NCBI GenBank assembly: GCA_028583685.1
Contig: JAMXIF010001119.1
Location: 867,277 to 931,276 of the forward strand
DNA length: 64,000 nucleotides
Source of the DNA: Petaurus breviceps papuanus
Lineage: Eukaryota; Chordata; Mammalia; Diprotodontia; Petauridae
Reading direction: 5' to 3'
Below are positions 10,194-20,639 of this stretch, piece by piece. Each line of letters opens with the position of its first letter. Within the stretch, counting starts at the first letter, position 1. Made by a program: the position numbers and the translations under genes. The notes under the pieces were generated by a model. That model was not told the origin of the DNA. It ran no database searches and was given only the letters and a program-made list of their open reading frames with translations.

Positions 10194-10745
10194 GACATGG
10201 AAAATAGAACCAAGAGAGATAATTTTAAAATTATTGGACTACCTGAAAACCATGATTTAAAAAAAAAAGAGCCTAGACATCATCTTTCAAGAAATTCTCA
10301 AGGAAAACTGCCTGCTAGTCTAGAACCAGAGGGTAAAATAAAGATTGAAAGAATCAAAAAATCACCTCTTGAAAGAGATCCCAAAAGGAACATTCCTAGG
10401 AATATTGTAGTGAAATTCCAGAGTTCTCAGGTCAAGGAGAAAATATTGCAAGCAGTAAGAAAGAAACAATTCAAGTATTGTGGAAAAACAATAAGTACAA
10501 CACAAAATCTAGCAGCTTCTACATTAAGGGATCAGAGAGCTTGGAATATGATAGTCCAGAGGTCAAAGGAGCTGGGACTAAAACCAAGAATCACCTACAC
10601 AGAAAAACTGAGTATAATACTTCAGGGGAAAAAATGGACATTCAATGAAATAGAGGACTTTCAAGCACTCTTGATGAAAAGACCGGAACTTAATAGGACA
10701 TTTGACTTTCAAATACAAGACTCAAGAGAAGCATGAAAAAGTAAA
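10194..10745 (+). pseudogene. Orphan HAL1/L1 ORF1 fragment, largely open
   Basis: A 179-codon open frame (10197-10736) for the C-terminal half of an L1-type ORF1p. It has the RRM-like 'TKRDNFKIIGLPE' start, 'LEPEGKIKIERI', 'VKEKILQAVRKKQFKYCGK', 'LRDQRAWNMI' and the C-terminal 'PRITYTEKLS', and ends at the family's normal stop. Between about residues 22 and 41 the frame is shifted and then restored compared with the other copies, so a short stretch reads as foreign. The start ATG comes from a ctg/atg difference and is not the family's start. Both the 5' UTR/coiled-coil part and the whole 3' UTR are missing, so this is a fragment and not a new insertion. Confidence 0.75.
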
Positions 10746-10754
10746 TAGGATCTA

Positions 10755-10885
10755 TTTTGTTATTGATAATTTGAGACACCTTCCAAATCACTCTTAAAGG
10801 AAAGAAACTGAGGTGCTGAAAAGTCAAATTATTTGTCCAAAGTTGCGTAACTAATTAAAAATTAGACCCCAGGAACATAAATGCC
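10755..10885 (-). repeat. MIR/CORE-SINE remnant
   Basis: 'aggaaagaaactgaggtgct' and 'tttgtccaaagttgcgtaac' fit the antisense MIR core. Its right end contains the HAL1 copy 2 target site. Confidence 0.55.
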
Positions 10886-10888
10886 TTT

Positions 10889-10904
10889 AAGATACAAATC
10901 ATTC
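10889..10904. repeat. Target site duplication, left (HAL1 copy 2)
   Basis: aagatacaaatcattc here and aagatacaaaccattc at about 12890-12905, one mismatch. The pair brackets the second HAL1. Confidence 0.8.
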
Positions 10905-11069
10905 AAAGATGGAGGAGTAGAAACAGGACTTGTGTGCAGCTCCAGCTTCCACCTCCTCCAATTTACATAAAAAATGACTCTAGATACACTTTGGAGCTAC
11001 GGAACCCACAAAATGACAGAGAGAAACTAACCTCCTGCTGAAGAGAGTCCAGCAGGCTGGAAGGAAGGG

Positions 11070-11769
11070 GAAAAAGAACTTCAAAAGCTCACTGAAGAGA
11101 ATCATTCCTTCAGATCTAGATTGGAGCAAGTGGAAGCTAGTGACTTTATGAGAAATCAAGACACTATTAAACAGATCCAAACAAATGAAAAAAATAGAAG
11201 GGGGTGTGAAATATCTCATTGGGAAACCACTAACCTGCAAAATAGATCCAGGAGAGATAATTTAAAAATTACTGGACTATCTAAAAGCCATCATCAAAAA
11301 AAGAACCTAGAAATCATCCTTCAAGAAATTCTCAAGGAAAATTGCCCTGATGTTTTAGAACCAGAGGGCAAAATACAGGTTGAAAGAATCCACCAATCAC
11401 CTCCTGAAAAAGCTCCCAAAAAGAAAACTCCTAGGGATATTATAGCCAGGTTCCAGAATTCCCAGATCAACGAGAAAATATTACAAGAAGCAAAGAAGAA
11501 ACAATTTGAAGATTGTGGAAACACAATCAGGATAACACAGGATCTGGCAGCTTCTATATTGAGGGACCAAAGGCTTGGAATGTGATATTCCAGAGGTCAA
11601 AGGAGCTGGGATTAAAACCAAGAATCACCTACCCAGCAAAACTGAGTACCATGTTTCAGGGGAAAATATGGTCATTCAGTGGAAGAGGATTTTCGAGCAT
11701 TCTTGAGGAAAAAAACCAGAGTTGAATAGAAAATTTGACATTCAGATACAAGAAGCAAAAGAAGCATGA
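11070..11769 (+). pseudogene. HAL1 copy 2 ORF1, C-terminal two-thirds
   Basis: Opens in the coiled-coil part ('EELQKLTEENHSFRSRLEQV') and continues through the RRM-like region ('RSRRDNLKITGLSKS'), 'DVLEPEGKIQVERIHQSPPE' and 'INEKILQEAKKKQFEDCGN'. A one-base loss near 11570 shifts the frame after 'LRDQR'. The next frame continues with 'PKAWNVIFQRSKELGLKPR' and the diagnostic 'YPAKLS' motif of the L1 ORF1p C-terminal domain, then is lost near 11690. The normal stop would be the tga at 11767. Confidence 0.8.
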
Positions 11770-11896
11770 GAAGGTAAACAGGGAAAACAAATCATAAGGA
11801 ACTTATCAAAGTTGAAATATTTACATTCCTACATGGAAAAACAATAATTTTAACTTATGAAACTTTTCTCAGTATGAGAATAGTTGAAGAATAGAA

Positions 11897-12035
11897 ATGT
11901 GTGTGTATATATACACACACACACACACATATGTGTATATATATATATGTATACATACATATATGTCTATATAGGAGGGTATATGGGCATGTGAATACAT
12001 ATGTGAGTGTGTGTATATATGTGTACAGGTATACA
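11897..12035. repeat. TATG/CA microsatellite in HAL1 copy 2 3' UTR
   Basis: Longer and with a CA segment compared with the matching tract of copy 1. Same position relative to the end of ORF1. Confidence 0.85.
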
Positions 12036-12299
12036 TAGATAAAGGGCACAGGACCAATTGAATAGGAAGGCATGATACTTAAAAGGTGAAATTAAGAGGT
12101 GAGAGAGGAATATAATGAGAGGAGATGGGGGGAGACAGAATGGGGTAAACTATCTCATATAGAAGAGGCAAGGGAAAACAGTTACAATGGAGAGGAAGAA
12201 CAGGAAGGCAAAAGGGAATGGGTCAACCTTATTCTCATTGAATTTGGCTTAGGGAGGGAATGACATACACACTAAATGGGGTATCTCACCCTTCAGGAG

Positions 12300-12365
12300 A
12301 GTAGGGGGGAATGGGAGAGGAGGGGTGATGATGGAATGCAGGGTAGGCTGGGGGGCAAGGAAGTT
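12300..12365 (+). other. G-rich purine tract in HAL1 3' UTR
   Basis: Several runs of three to six G separated by short spacers, at the same place as 2577-2642 of copy 1. G-rich polypurine tracts able to form G-quadruplexes are known from mammalian L1 3' UTRs. Confidence 0.6.
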
Positions 12366-12905
12366 GGAATCACCTACTTTTGAAAGGGACAGGATCAAAG
12401 TAGAGAATTGAACAAGTGGGAGCAGGGATAGCATGGAAGGAAATTTAGTCAGTCTTTTAAAATATATCCACTATGGGTATGTTTTGCATAGCTACACATG
12501 TACAACCTATACTGAATTGCTTATCTTCCCAGTAAGTGTGGGTAACAAGGGAAGAAGGGAGTGAATCTGGAATTCAAAGTTTTAAAATCAAATGTTTAAA
12601 AAATTATATATATATATATATATGTATTATTAAAATTATTTTACATGTAACTGGGAAAAAGATATACAGGCACTGGGGCATAGAGATCCACCATGCCCTA
12701 CTGGAAAATTGGAGGGGGGGTGGAGGAAGATATGGGAGAGAGCAGATTGGAGGAAGGGATTTCTAGTGGGATTACTATTTTGGGATGGTGGGCAGGGGAA
12801 AAATGGGGAGAAAATTTGTAACTCCAAATCTTGCAGAAATGAATGATATAAACTAGAAATTAATAAAGCATTTTATAAAGTGAAATAAAAGATACAAACC
12901 ATTCT

Positions 12906-12990
12906 CATTATTTTATTTTTTATCCCTAGCACCTACATAGGACCTTACCCTTTAATGGGTAAGCTTAATAAAAATTTGTCAAATTTAATT
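12906..12990 (+). repeat. L2 3' terminus
   Basis: 'tatccctagcacctacatag' followed by 'cttaataaaaatttgtcaaa' is an old L2 end, right of the HAL1 copy 2 target site. Confidence 0.5.
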
Positions 12991-13950
12991 ATGTTTTTAA
13001 TTTTAAAAAACTATCAAGAACAACTACACTTGAGAATGTTAAAGAATATTATATTTTAAATAACATTTTAAAGAAATGTTCACCCATATATTATTCAGAA
13101 TCTCATAAAATATGTACATATATGTTTCATTTCATTTCATCTTTTCCTAACTCTGCATTTAAGCCCATATCTTTTCAACTTATCCTGACTTCATCTCTTG
13201 TCACCCTTCTCAGATAACTCTGAGATTTCAGCTCAAATAAGCATAGTTGTTCTTTCCCGGAATTTGTCTTCATTTTGATTGAGCTCTCTCTGGCTTAGCT
13301 AGAGCTGGGAAACCTACTCTTCCTAGAAGAAGACTATTTAATTAGCAATGATCTATCGATAATGTAAATTTTTTAATGTCTTAAAAAGTATAAAATGTGA
13401 TATTAGGAACATCTTACTGTGAACCATTCCAACAGATGTTCCCATAGAAGAAGGGATTACTTCTCATATGCATTAAACTAAATGGGCACTGAGGTTCCTC
13501 CCAACTCTCAAATTCTATCAGTTGTGTACTAAAACCATTCTGAGGTGCTCTTGCTTTATGAAAGTTGGAGCACCAAAGAGGATTCCCTGTGGATTGAAAA
13601 GTTGTTTTTTTTTTTTAAATCAACTCAATTCAACATATGTTTGCCTTAAACCTGTTATATACAAAAAAATCTGTCTTAAGGATATTTTCTTCTTTAAATG
13701 AGGGAACAATTAAGCACACAGAAAAGAGTCAGAGACCATTTCTGACATTTTTGTTAGACAAGTAGATTTGAAATTGAGGCCACCGGTAATTCCAAATCAA
13801 ATAGGAATGTTTGATCTTAGAAGAATGGTTATTTGGCTGATAAGTTTCAGTAAGACTATCCTCAATGTGCACCTAAAAGTCAGATGTAGTGTGACTGGGA
13901 GGGCCAAAGGAAAGCAAAGTCTTCTCATAAATACAAGCCATTATTTGAAG
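12991..13950. other. Unassigned
   Basis: AT-rich. No gene and no confidently named repeat, apart from a weak L2-like stretch near 13160-13230. Confidence 0.4.
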
Positions 13951-14107
13951 CATGCCATCTGACACCTAGAATTTTTCCCGTAGAAGTGAAACTATCATTA
14001 CTAATCTCATTTTAAGAGATTGTACATGTTAGCAATATTCTGATTAAATGTATATCATTCCTTCCACTCAAGTAAATTTATTAGCATTCAATAAATAGTA
14101 CAAGTGC
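13951..14107 (+). repeat. Diverged local duplicate, copy A
   Basis: From gccatctgacac to gtgcta. It aligns along its length with 15167-15322, sharing 'catctgacac', 'gaagtgaaactatcattact' and 'gttagcaatattctgattaa'. It is not any repeat family I recognise. Confidence 0.65.
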
Positions 14108-14284
14108 TACCTTGCTCTCCAATAAGAAGGTGAAGATAAAATTCCAAGCAACCTTTAAGTCCTATCCATCTTTTGAATCAATCACCTCACTCTATCTTTC
14201 CAAAGTTCAGGGCACTGGGGCAGCCTTTGAGGCAATGGTACCTTCTAGAGTTTTCTCTATGGTAGTCTTTTCACCAAATCTTGC

Positions 14285-14965
14285 TCCTGAATCAACCAGT
14301 AAGCAGTTTTTAAATGCCTATTACTTGACAGGCACTGTACTTACTAGATGCTGGGGATACAAAGGCAATAATCCTTGTCTTCAGAGAACTTACACTCTAT
14401 CAGGGGAAACAAGCAGTGTTTATTATTATAGTATAGTATATTTTATTATATTGTTATATAATATTATTAATGTGAAAACATATGTGTATGTGTACATTTA
14501 TAACATGTTTATGTACAACGAGTCACAATACTATGTGTGTGTATCTGCACATATATGTATATATACATATGTGTGTGCATACACATGTGCCTATGTATAT
14601 ACAAAGTAAAAACAAGGGGATTTCAGTTGGGGAAAGTATTAGCCAGTGGAGAGGATCAGGAAAACTATTACATAGTGGCTTACATATGTACTGCCTTTTG
14701 AAGGAGATAGGATTCAAAGAAGTGTGGGTGAGGGGGAGCACATTCAAAGCATAGCAGGGAGTCTATGAAAGGGTACAGAAGGAGAAGATGGACTGTTGGG
14801 GCTGAGTAGCAGCAAGAAGACCACTCTGGCTGGATCTCCTAGCAGCTATCATGTTTGAGGTGTTCAGTGTAGGTGTAATGTGGGAAAGATTTTGGAGGCT
14901 GAGGTCTAGAGAGTAGATATTGAAATGAGATGAACAAAGTCCAGTTTTAAGAGAAAAGCTGAAAG
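14285..14965 (-). repeat. L2 LINE, antisense, split by AT-rich microsatellite
   Basis: Antisense L2 landmarks: 'tttttaaatgcctattactt', 'gacaggcactgtacttacta', 'gctggggatacaaagg', 'cagagaacttacactctat', and later 'agaccactctggctgg'. A TAT/TATG tract occupies about 14420-14605. The 165-codon frame across it is an artefact. Confidence 0.65.
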
Positions 14966-15166
14966 GGCATGATTGCCCAGTGAAATGTCACTTTGGGGTT
15001 TGACTTTAACAACTTTGGCATAGCTAAGCACTGTGTTGACTTTCCAAATGTTGTGATGAACAGTCAGAAGCCATGACAGAAATATTTTCTTTGAAGATTC
15101 TGAAAATATGAAGGTATAAGATGTGTATGTGTGCGCGCGTGTGTGTATAATATAGAGAAAGAGAAT
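14966..15166. other. Unassigned with short TG tract
   Basis: A gtgtgcgcgcgtgtgtg run at 15127-15147. Nothing else recognised. Confidence 0.4.
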
Positions 15167-15322
15167 ATGCCATCTGACACTTATCACCATTCTCCTCTAC
15201 AGAAGTGAAGCTGTCATTACTAATCCCATGATAGATTGTACGTGTTAGCAATATTCTGATTAAAAATGTATCCTTCTTTCCATTTGAATCAAATTTACTG
15301 GCCTTTAATAAGAAAAGGCGCT
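15167..15322 (+). repeat. Diverged local duplicate, copy B
   Basis: Second member of the pair with 13951-14107, same orientation, roughly three-quarters identical by eye with small indels. Confidence 0.65.
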
Positions 15323-15785
15323 AGTGTGTGTGTGAGTGTGAGTGTGTATACATGTTAAGTCCTCAAATAGGTGACTTTAGAATAGAGTCTGTGTTTGGAA
15401 GACAGGCATTGCATAATTCTCATTTCTTGGCCTCATGGCCTCTTGTTCTAACCACAAAGCCTGCCCTTCGCTCGACCCCATTGTCAGATCAGTTGCATGG
15501 TAGAAATAAGGCTATGAGTAAATTTTGAAAGAACATCATCCTGGACAACTGAATTGACTTTATAGCATTACTTTTTAGTAATGACCCAACAACATCATCC
15601 TAGTCACAGATACTTAGGACATTATTAAATTAGAATATGAAGTGGCTGCATTCTATGTCTAGCTATAGGGGAAATACTCACATGAATGGAATAATGGATT
15701 TTTTGAGGTGTCGGTTGAATGAATTTATTAAATCTTTCCCTAAATAGGGGAGAAAAATCATGGAAAGAATTTTAGGATGACAACT
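15323..15785. other. Unassigned
   Basis: Begins with a gtgtgag simple tract (15325-15350). No gene or named repeat. Confidence 0.4.
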
Positions 15786-15789
15786 ACCC

Positions 15790-16421
15790 TCTGTATATTT
15801 GGGGTACACCAAGATTTTGGGGGAAGATCACAGAAAAGGAAATGGAAATTATGAAGGACATTGGCTAAAATGATAGAAAGAGAAAGTGGCAAATGTTGGA
15901 GGGGATGTGGAAAAATTGGGACCCTGATTTATTTTTGGTGGATCTTTGAACTGATACAACCATTTTGGAGAGACATTTGAAATTATTCCCAAAGAGTTAT
16001 TAAATTGTCTATGCCCTTTGACCCAGCAAAACCACTATTAAGTCTGTTTCCCAAGATGACTAGGGAAAAAGAAAAAGAAGTTCTATGTGTTTTAAAAAAT
16101 GTACAGTGGCTCTCTTTGTGATGGCAAAGAAATGGAAACTGTAGGAATGTTTGTCAATTGGGGAACTGCTAAATTGTGGTATATATATGGGATGTAATAT
16201 AACTTTGCTATAGAAAATGATGAACTCAATGATTTTAGAAAAGCATGGTGAAAACTGCATGAATAAAAAAGAGCGAAATGAACAGAACCAAAAGAACATT
16301 GCATACAATAACAGCAGTATTGTTTTAAGAACATCTCGGAGCCCCCAATCATTCTATTATAAATACCCAAATTAGCCACAAGGAGCCTATGAAGGAAGAT
16401 GCTGTTAGCATCCAGAGAAAG

Positions 16422-16461
<40 letters not shown>

Positions 16462-16678
16462 TTGTGTCTAATGGTAGCCATCTCTAGGTTTGGGGGAGGG
16501 TAGAGGGGGAAAAGATAGTTACACGATACCTTTGTTGTATATTTGAAAGGAATAGCAAGTCATACATAATGGCTCTGCAATTTCAGGTGCGAAGCTCTGT
16601 TTTTCTATTCTACTTTGTTATAGAAATGCTTGTTTTATTTCTTAAGTTCAGAATAAAATAAATAAATTTATAAAAAAA
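15790..16678 (+). mobile_element. L1 LINE 3' region (end of ORF2 plus 3' UTR), truncated
   Basis: Matches the marsupial L1 3' end: 'gcaaatgttggaggggatgt', 'ccctttgacccagcaaaacc', 'agaaatggaaactgtaggaa', 'gtcaattggggaactgctaa', then the A-rich end near 16678. A (TG)n run at 16424-16459 lies within. The 5' part is missing, the usual 5'-truncated insertion. No long frame survives. Confidence 0.75.
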
Positions 16679-16754
16679 TTATCAAGGACAAAATTCTGTA
16701 AACAAACAGATGTTTATTCAGGTGAGCTCTGAGATCACAAGTAAATTTGGCATT

Positions 16755-16825
16755 TTATTGATCACTTAGCAAAGTGTCTGGCACATAGAAGGAGCTTAAT
16801 AAATGCATTTTGATTGATTGACTAG
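16755..16825 (+). repeat. L2 3' terminus
   Basis: 'agtgtctggcacatagaagg' then 'agcttaataaatgcatttt' and a gattgattgac end. Confidence 0.65.
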
Positions 16826-17039
16826 CGTCTCTCCTTCCATAAATTCAGATTTTAGTTATTCCTTTCTCTGAACAAAATGGTGAAGTAGGAAAAGATAATT
16901 TTCATGTCTTCCTAATAATAGCCCAGTGTCTTTCCACTTTAAATCATATTCCCAAAGATATTCTCCAGATTCCTATCATGGCATTCATTGATTGCCTAGA
17001 GCCTTCCATTGCTCTAATTTGGACATACTTTGCTCAGTT

Positions 17040-17475
17040 AACAGACTGTGCTCCAAGATTTTGTTACCTTCATTAAATTTTCTTTCACCAAATAGTTTTC
17101 TCATGGCAAATGAGATCCTACTCAACTTTCAAGACCCAGCTAATTCCCAATTCCCATGAAGCCTTTCACTTACAAGATCAGTCAACTCTGATCTTTTCCC
17201 TTCCCAGAAGTCCTACAATATATGGAGCCCACAGTAACTTTAAGTGGTTTTTATGTTTATCTGCAAACTAGACTATATCCTGAAGATAGAAATCACTTTT
17301 CCAGGCCTCCTATGTTGATGTTTTTTATACATTTCAATAATATCCCCCAGAGTTGCCCTTAAACATAGACAGGATAGACAACTGTCTATGCAATGTGATA
17401 TCAGTGACCCTAGGAACTTTGGAAAGCCTGTCACAGTGTTGAGTATAGAACTGATGGATCAATAAATCTTTTCCA
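17040..17475 (+). repeat. L2 LINE 3' part
   Basis: 'actttcaagacccagctaat', 'catgaagcctttcactt', then the 'ctagactatatcctgaag' and 'ggatcaataaatctt' region. Confidence 0.6.
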
Positions 17476-17826
17476 CCATCATCATTAGTGATAGCATAAA
17501 TTTTTTTTCTGTCTTACTTTTTTTTCAAATATAATTTGTATTTTAAACATATACACAATGAGAAAATTTAAAAAAAAACATTGCCATTGACATAGCAGAT
17601 CACAGGAGAGGATTCAGTATAAGTCAATAAATTTCCATTTCAAGAAAATCCATATAATAAATACTACATATTGTTTTCAAAGCTGCCCAGCTTTGCTTCT
17701 TTGTTGGTTTTCTTTTGTTCTTTGCTGCGTACTTTTTACTTTACATAATTATTTTTATGTAACTTTACATTTTATATTACTTTAAATATTTTTTTTACTT
17801 TACATAATTATTAACTCTTATTTATA
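17476..17826. other. Unassigned T/A-rich
   Basis: Low-complexity T-rich runs (about 17700-17810). No gene. Confidence 0.4.
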
Positions 17827-17887
17827 GAGGGTGTCCCAAAAGTCTCAGTTTCAATAGCTTCAAAACTAAGACTTTTGTAGCACCCAC
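17827..17887. mobile_element. 61-bp palindromic mariner-type MITE
   Basis: Left end gagggtgtcccaaaagtc and right end acttttgtagcacccac are imperfect inverted repeats of about 25 bases, with only about ten bases between them. The element sits between TA dinucleotides (17825-17826 and 17888-17889), the Tc1/mariner target. The ggtgtcccaaaagtct end is typical of mariner-type ITRs. There is no coding capacity. Confidence 0.65.
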
Positions 17888-17889
17888 TA

Positions 17890-18105
17890 CAGCACCTTCT
17901 TGTTTAAAAAGCACATATCTCACAGGATCCCTGTAGGTCAGGTAACACAAGTATTTTCTTCCCCATTTTCCAGAAGAGCACTTGGGCAAAAAAGAGCTAA
18001 AATGATTTACCCAATGTCACATAGCTAGAAAGTGGCAAAGTGTAGACTGAAATTTAGATCTTATTACTTCAAACACAGCATTCTTTTTACTATATCATGA
18101 TGTGT
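17890..18105 (-). repeat. MIR/CORE-SINE
   Basis: 'ccccattttccagaagagca', 'tttacccaatgtcacatagc' and 'tagaaagtggcaaagtg' in MIR order. Confidence 0.65.
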
Positions 18106-18457
18106 TAATATGCCATATGTATCTCCTTTGAAGTATTAATACCAAATAATAGCTTAATGTACCACCCCTTTGGGGAATAGCATTTTGAAAAAGCACTTCT
18201 GTAGATTTAAAGCCTTACCTTGAAGGAATGAATGTCTACAGCTAGAATTTTTGGTACTCTGGAAGGATGCCAGGGGAGATATGTATAGACAAGGAAGCTT
18301 TCCCAAGGCATCTCAAATCATAACATGTAGGCTTCTTCCTATTCTGCCTAGAAGCTAGGATGTCTACACAGATCAATCATACCCCAACCGCAGAATGGAG
18401 CACTGGGAGGACAAGTCACTGAATCCTATGGGAAAAAAGGCTAAAGGTGCTGTGGAT
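18106..18457. other. Unassigned
   Basis: No gene or recognised repeat. Confidence 0.4.
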
Positions 18458-18472
18458 AAAAGACTAGCCTAG

Positions 18473-18648
18473 GGGGAGTCTAGGTGGCACAGTGAATCCA
18501 AGGCACAGGCCATGGAGTCAGGAGGACTTGAGTTCAAATGCAGCCTCAAGCACTTAACACAAAAAAACCTAGCCATGTGACCTTGGGCAAGTCACTTAAC
18601 CCCAATTGTCCTGCCTTCCCTCCAAAAAAAAGCAGCAAAAAAAAAAGA
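18473..18648 (+). mobile_element. tRNA-derived SINE
   Basis: 'ctaggtggcacagtgaat' (A box side), 'gagttcaaatgcagcc' (B box side), 'gggcaagtcacttaacccc', A-rich tail. Target duplications are aaaagactagcctag (18458-18472) and, one base different, at 18649-18663. A small A-run interrupts the middle. Confidence 0.85.
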
Positions 18649-18663
18649 AAAAGACTATCCTAG

Positions 18664-18840
18664 TAGGCAAAAGAATTGGGGCTTAGTTCTAGAGAGGTCA
18701 CTAATTAACTGTGTGACCTTAAACAGTCCCTTTCCACTCTCTCGACTCAGTTTCCCCTTTTGTAAAATAACAAGGTTCCAGTAGGGGCTCTCCAGAATCT
18801 CATCTACTTTTAACATTCTAAGATTGCAAAAAAACAGGTT
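18664..18840 (+). repeat. MIR/CORE-SINE
   Basis: 'taactgtgtgaccttaaaca', 'ctcagtttccccttttgtaa' and 'aacattctaagattgc' in MIR order. Confidence 0.65.
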
Positions 18841-19785
18841 TATCCATCTCTAATAATGACAGATATTATGATACTGTGGAATAGACTATAATTCAAACTC
18901 CAGGTGCCTATAGGCATCAATCACACCCACAGAGAGGATGTTGACTTTAAAAGAACTATTTAAAAGTAATACTGTATATTGATTCTTAGCTTATTCCCTG
19001 CCCGGTGCACCTTGTACTAAACAGTACTACTTTCGTATCTTTCCAAGGTCTTTCCATCAGTATCCCTTGCCTTAGGATTTCCCTCATTAGGCAGTGAAAG
19101 TTTCACTGATCTTCAAATTTGCTTATCATTATCTTGAAAGACCTATAAACAAATATGCTGCCTTAGAGATACAAGGAACTAGGTGCCTAAGAAGAGGAGC
19201 CATTTAGTTCCTGCTCAAAATTGTCTGTTCAATTTATGACTCTCCTACTGCCAAGAGATAGAAATTGCCTCATGCTGAGGCAGCCCACTGCAGGATTCTG
19301 AGGTCTATGGCTTGAATTTGAAGGCAGCCTCTATCTCTTGAGGCTCCTTGAGTCTCTCCTTTACCTGCCACTCTTTATCTATCACAGTGGGCTTGAAGGT
19401 GCCTGAACATTCACAATGGATGAACATCCCAAATAGCTTTGCAGTTACAGGTTAGCTGGAATGAACACTGAGAACACTAGGTTGTAGCCAGGACCTTCTC
19501 CCCAACCTCACTTCCCCAACTCCCCTGACCTGAGGCATTCACAGGACCCTAAATTAGTATGTATGCCCTATATTCAATTCCATCCTACTAATGCCAAGAA
19601 AAAATGTGGGAGAAAATAAAATATAACCTCACTGCTATTTTCCAATGAAATCTTTGAAATATTGGTCCAGATCCAGATGAATGGCTATGGTTGCTTCCAC
19701 ATTATTTATTGATATTTACCATCAAGAGCTCAGACAAGATTTGTATTGACTCAATAGTTCACACTCTGGTCCCAACCTATCTTTC
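18841..19785. other. Unassigned, apparently single-copy
   Basis: About 940 bases without recognised repeat, simple tract or supported exon. A candidate for older unique sequence. Confidence 0.4.
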
Positions 19786-19789
19786 CAGG

Positions 19790-20300
19790 CTCGGTAAACA
19801 TGACTCTCCTTCCTGAACTTTGTAATCTAGCCAACTAGCCTTCTCCCTGTTCCTTATATATGACATTCTCTTTCTCTTATCTTTGTGTTTTTGCATTGGT
19901 CTTTTCTCATGCCTAAATTGTGCTCCCTCCTTTCCTCTGTCTCACAGACATCACCCTCCTGATGTCATTGTCCTTTTTGAGAACAAAGGATGAACAATGA
20001 CAATAACTTCACAGAGTTTCTCTCTTCCTTTAGATGAATCTCAAGAACTATCTTCCGCATAAAGTCTTTCTGAACTACCCACTGATTGTGATTCTTTCCA
20101 TCTAAAACTACCTTACATTTAACTATGATCTATGTTTCTAGTTGTTTACTTTATTCTATGTACCTGCTGTATCCTCCATTATAATATAAAGTCCTTGCTA
20201 GCAGTATTTATTTCATTCTTTATATTTAAATATCTCCAGTACCTAGGATAGCTCCTGACATATAGTAAGCATTTAATAGGTGTCTACTAATTTATTAATG
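19790..20300 (+). repeat. L2 LINE 3' end with a small insertion
   Basis: 'cagtacctaggatagctcct', 'gacatatagtaagcatttaa' and upstream pyrimidine-rich L2 sequence. Interrupted at 19949-20008. Confidence 0.65.
19949..20008 (+). mobile_element. 3' stub of the unidentified repeat, with target duplications
   Basis: 'catcaccctcctgatgtcat' to 'aggatgaacaatgacaataa' matches the last 60 bases of the repeat at 9335-10193. The word tcacaga lies on both sides (19942-19948 and 20009-20015). A 5'-truncated copy with target duplications indicates target-primed reverse transcription from that 3' end. Confidence 0.65.
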
Positions 20301-20304
20301 GGCA

Positions 20305-20545
20305 GGTCGTGCAGTAGATAGATTATTGAGCCTGGAGTTAGAAAGATCCATCTCCATGAATTCAAATCTAATCTCACTAGCTGTGTGTCCCAGTGCAAGT
20401 CAATTAACTCTCTTTGCCTCAGTTTTCTCACCTGTTAAATGAGCTGGAGAAGGAAATGGCAAACCATTCCAGTACCTTTCCCAAGAAAACCCCAAATGGG
20501 GTCACAAAGAGTTGTATGTGACTGAAACAACTAAACAACAATTTA
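20305..20545 (+). mobile_element. Mar-1-type CORE-SINE
   Basis: tRNA-like head, 'tgcctcagttttctcacctg', 'agctggagaaggaaatggca', 'aagaaaaccccaaatggggt', and an RTE-type tail 'gtgactgaaacaactaaaca'. Complete or nearly so. Confidence 0.8.
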
Positions 20546-20639
20546 TTGATTAAATTAATATTCAATTGATCAGAAGTTCAATTCAGCATTTGAGCACTGA
20601 CTTTGTGTAAAACACTACACAAATATATAAATCATTAAC

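Larger units (their letters stand above)
10905..12889 (+). mobile_element. HAL1 copy 2, both ends present but internally shortened
   Basis: Starts aaagatggaggagtag, related to the 5' end of copy 1, and ends in an A-rich tail before the duplicated target. Compared with copy 1, the 5' UTR is collinear to about 11069 and then jumps straight into the middle of ORF1, so roughly 0.75 kb (the rest of the 5' UTR plus the ORF1 start and most of the coiled coil) is absent. The 3' UTR is complete and includes the microsatellite and G-rich tract. No ORF2. Confidence 0.85.

Noticed and set aside
14112-14609. 165-codon plus-strand open frame
   Set aside because: Reads through antisense L2 and a TATG microsatellite. 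The composition (Y, V, C, I) is that of the simple repeat.
13951-15322. CRISPR-like repeat array
   Set aside because: Only two diverged units 1.2 kb apart, in a mammalian context.
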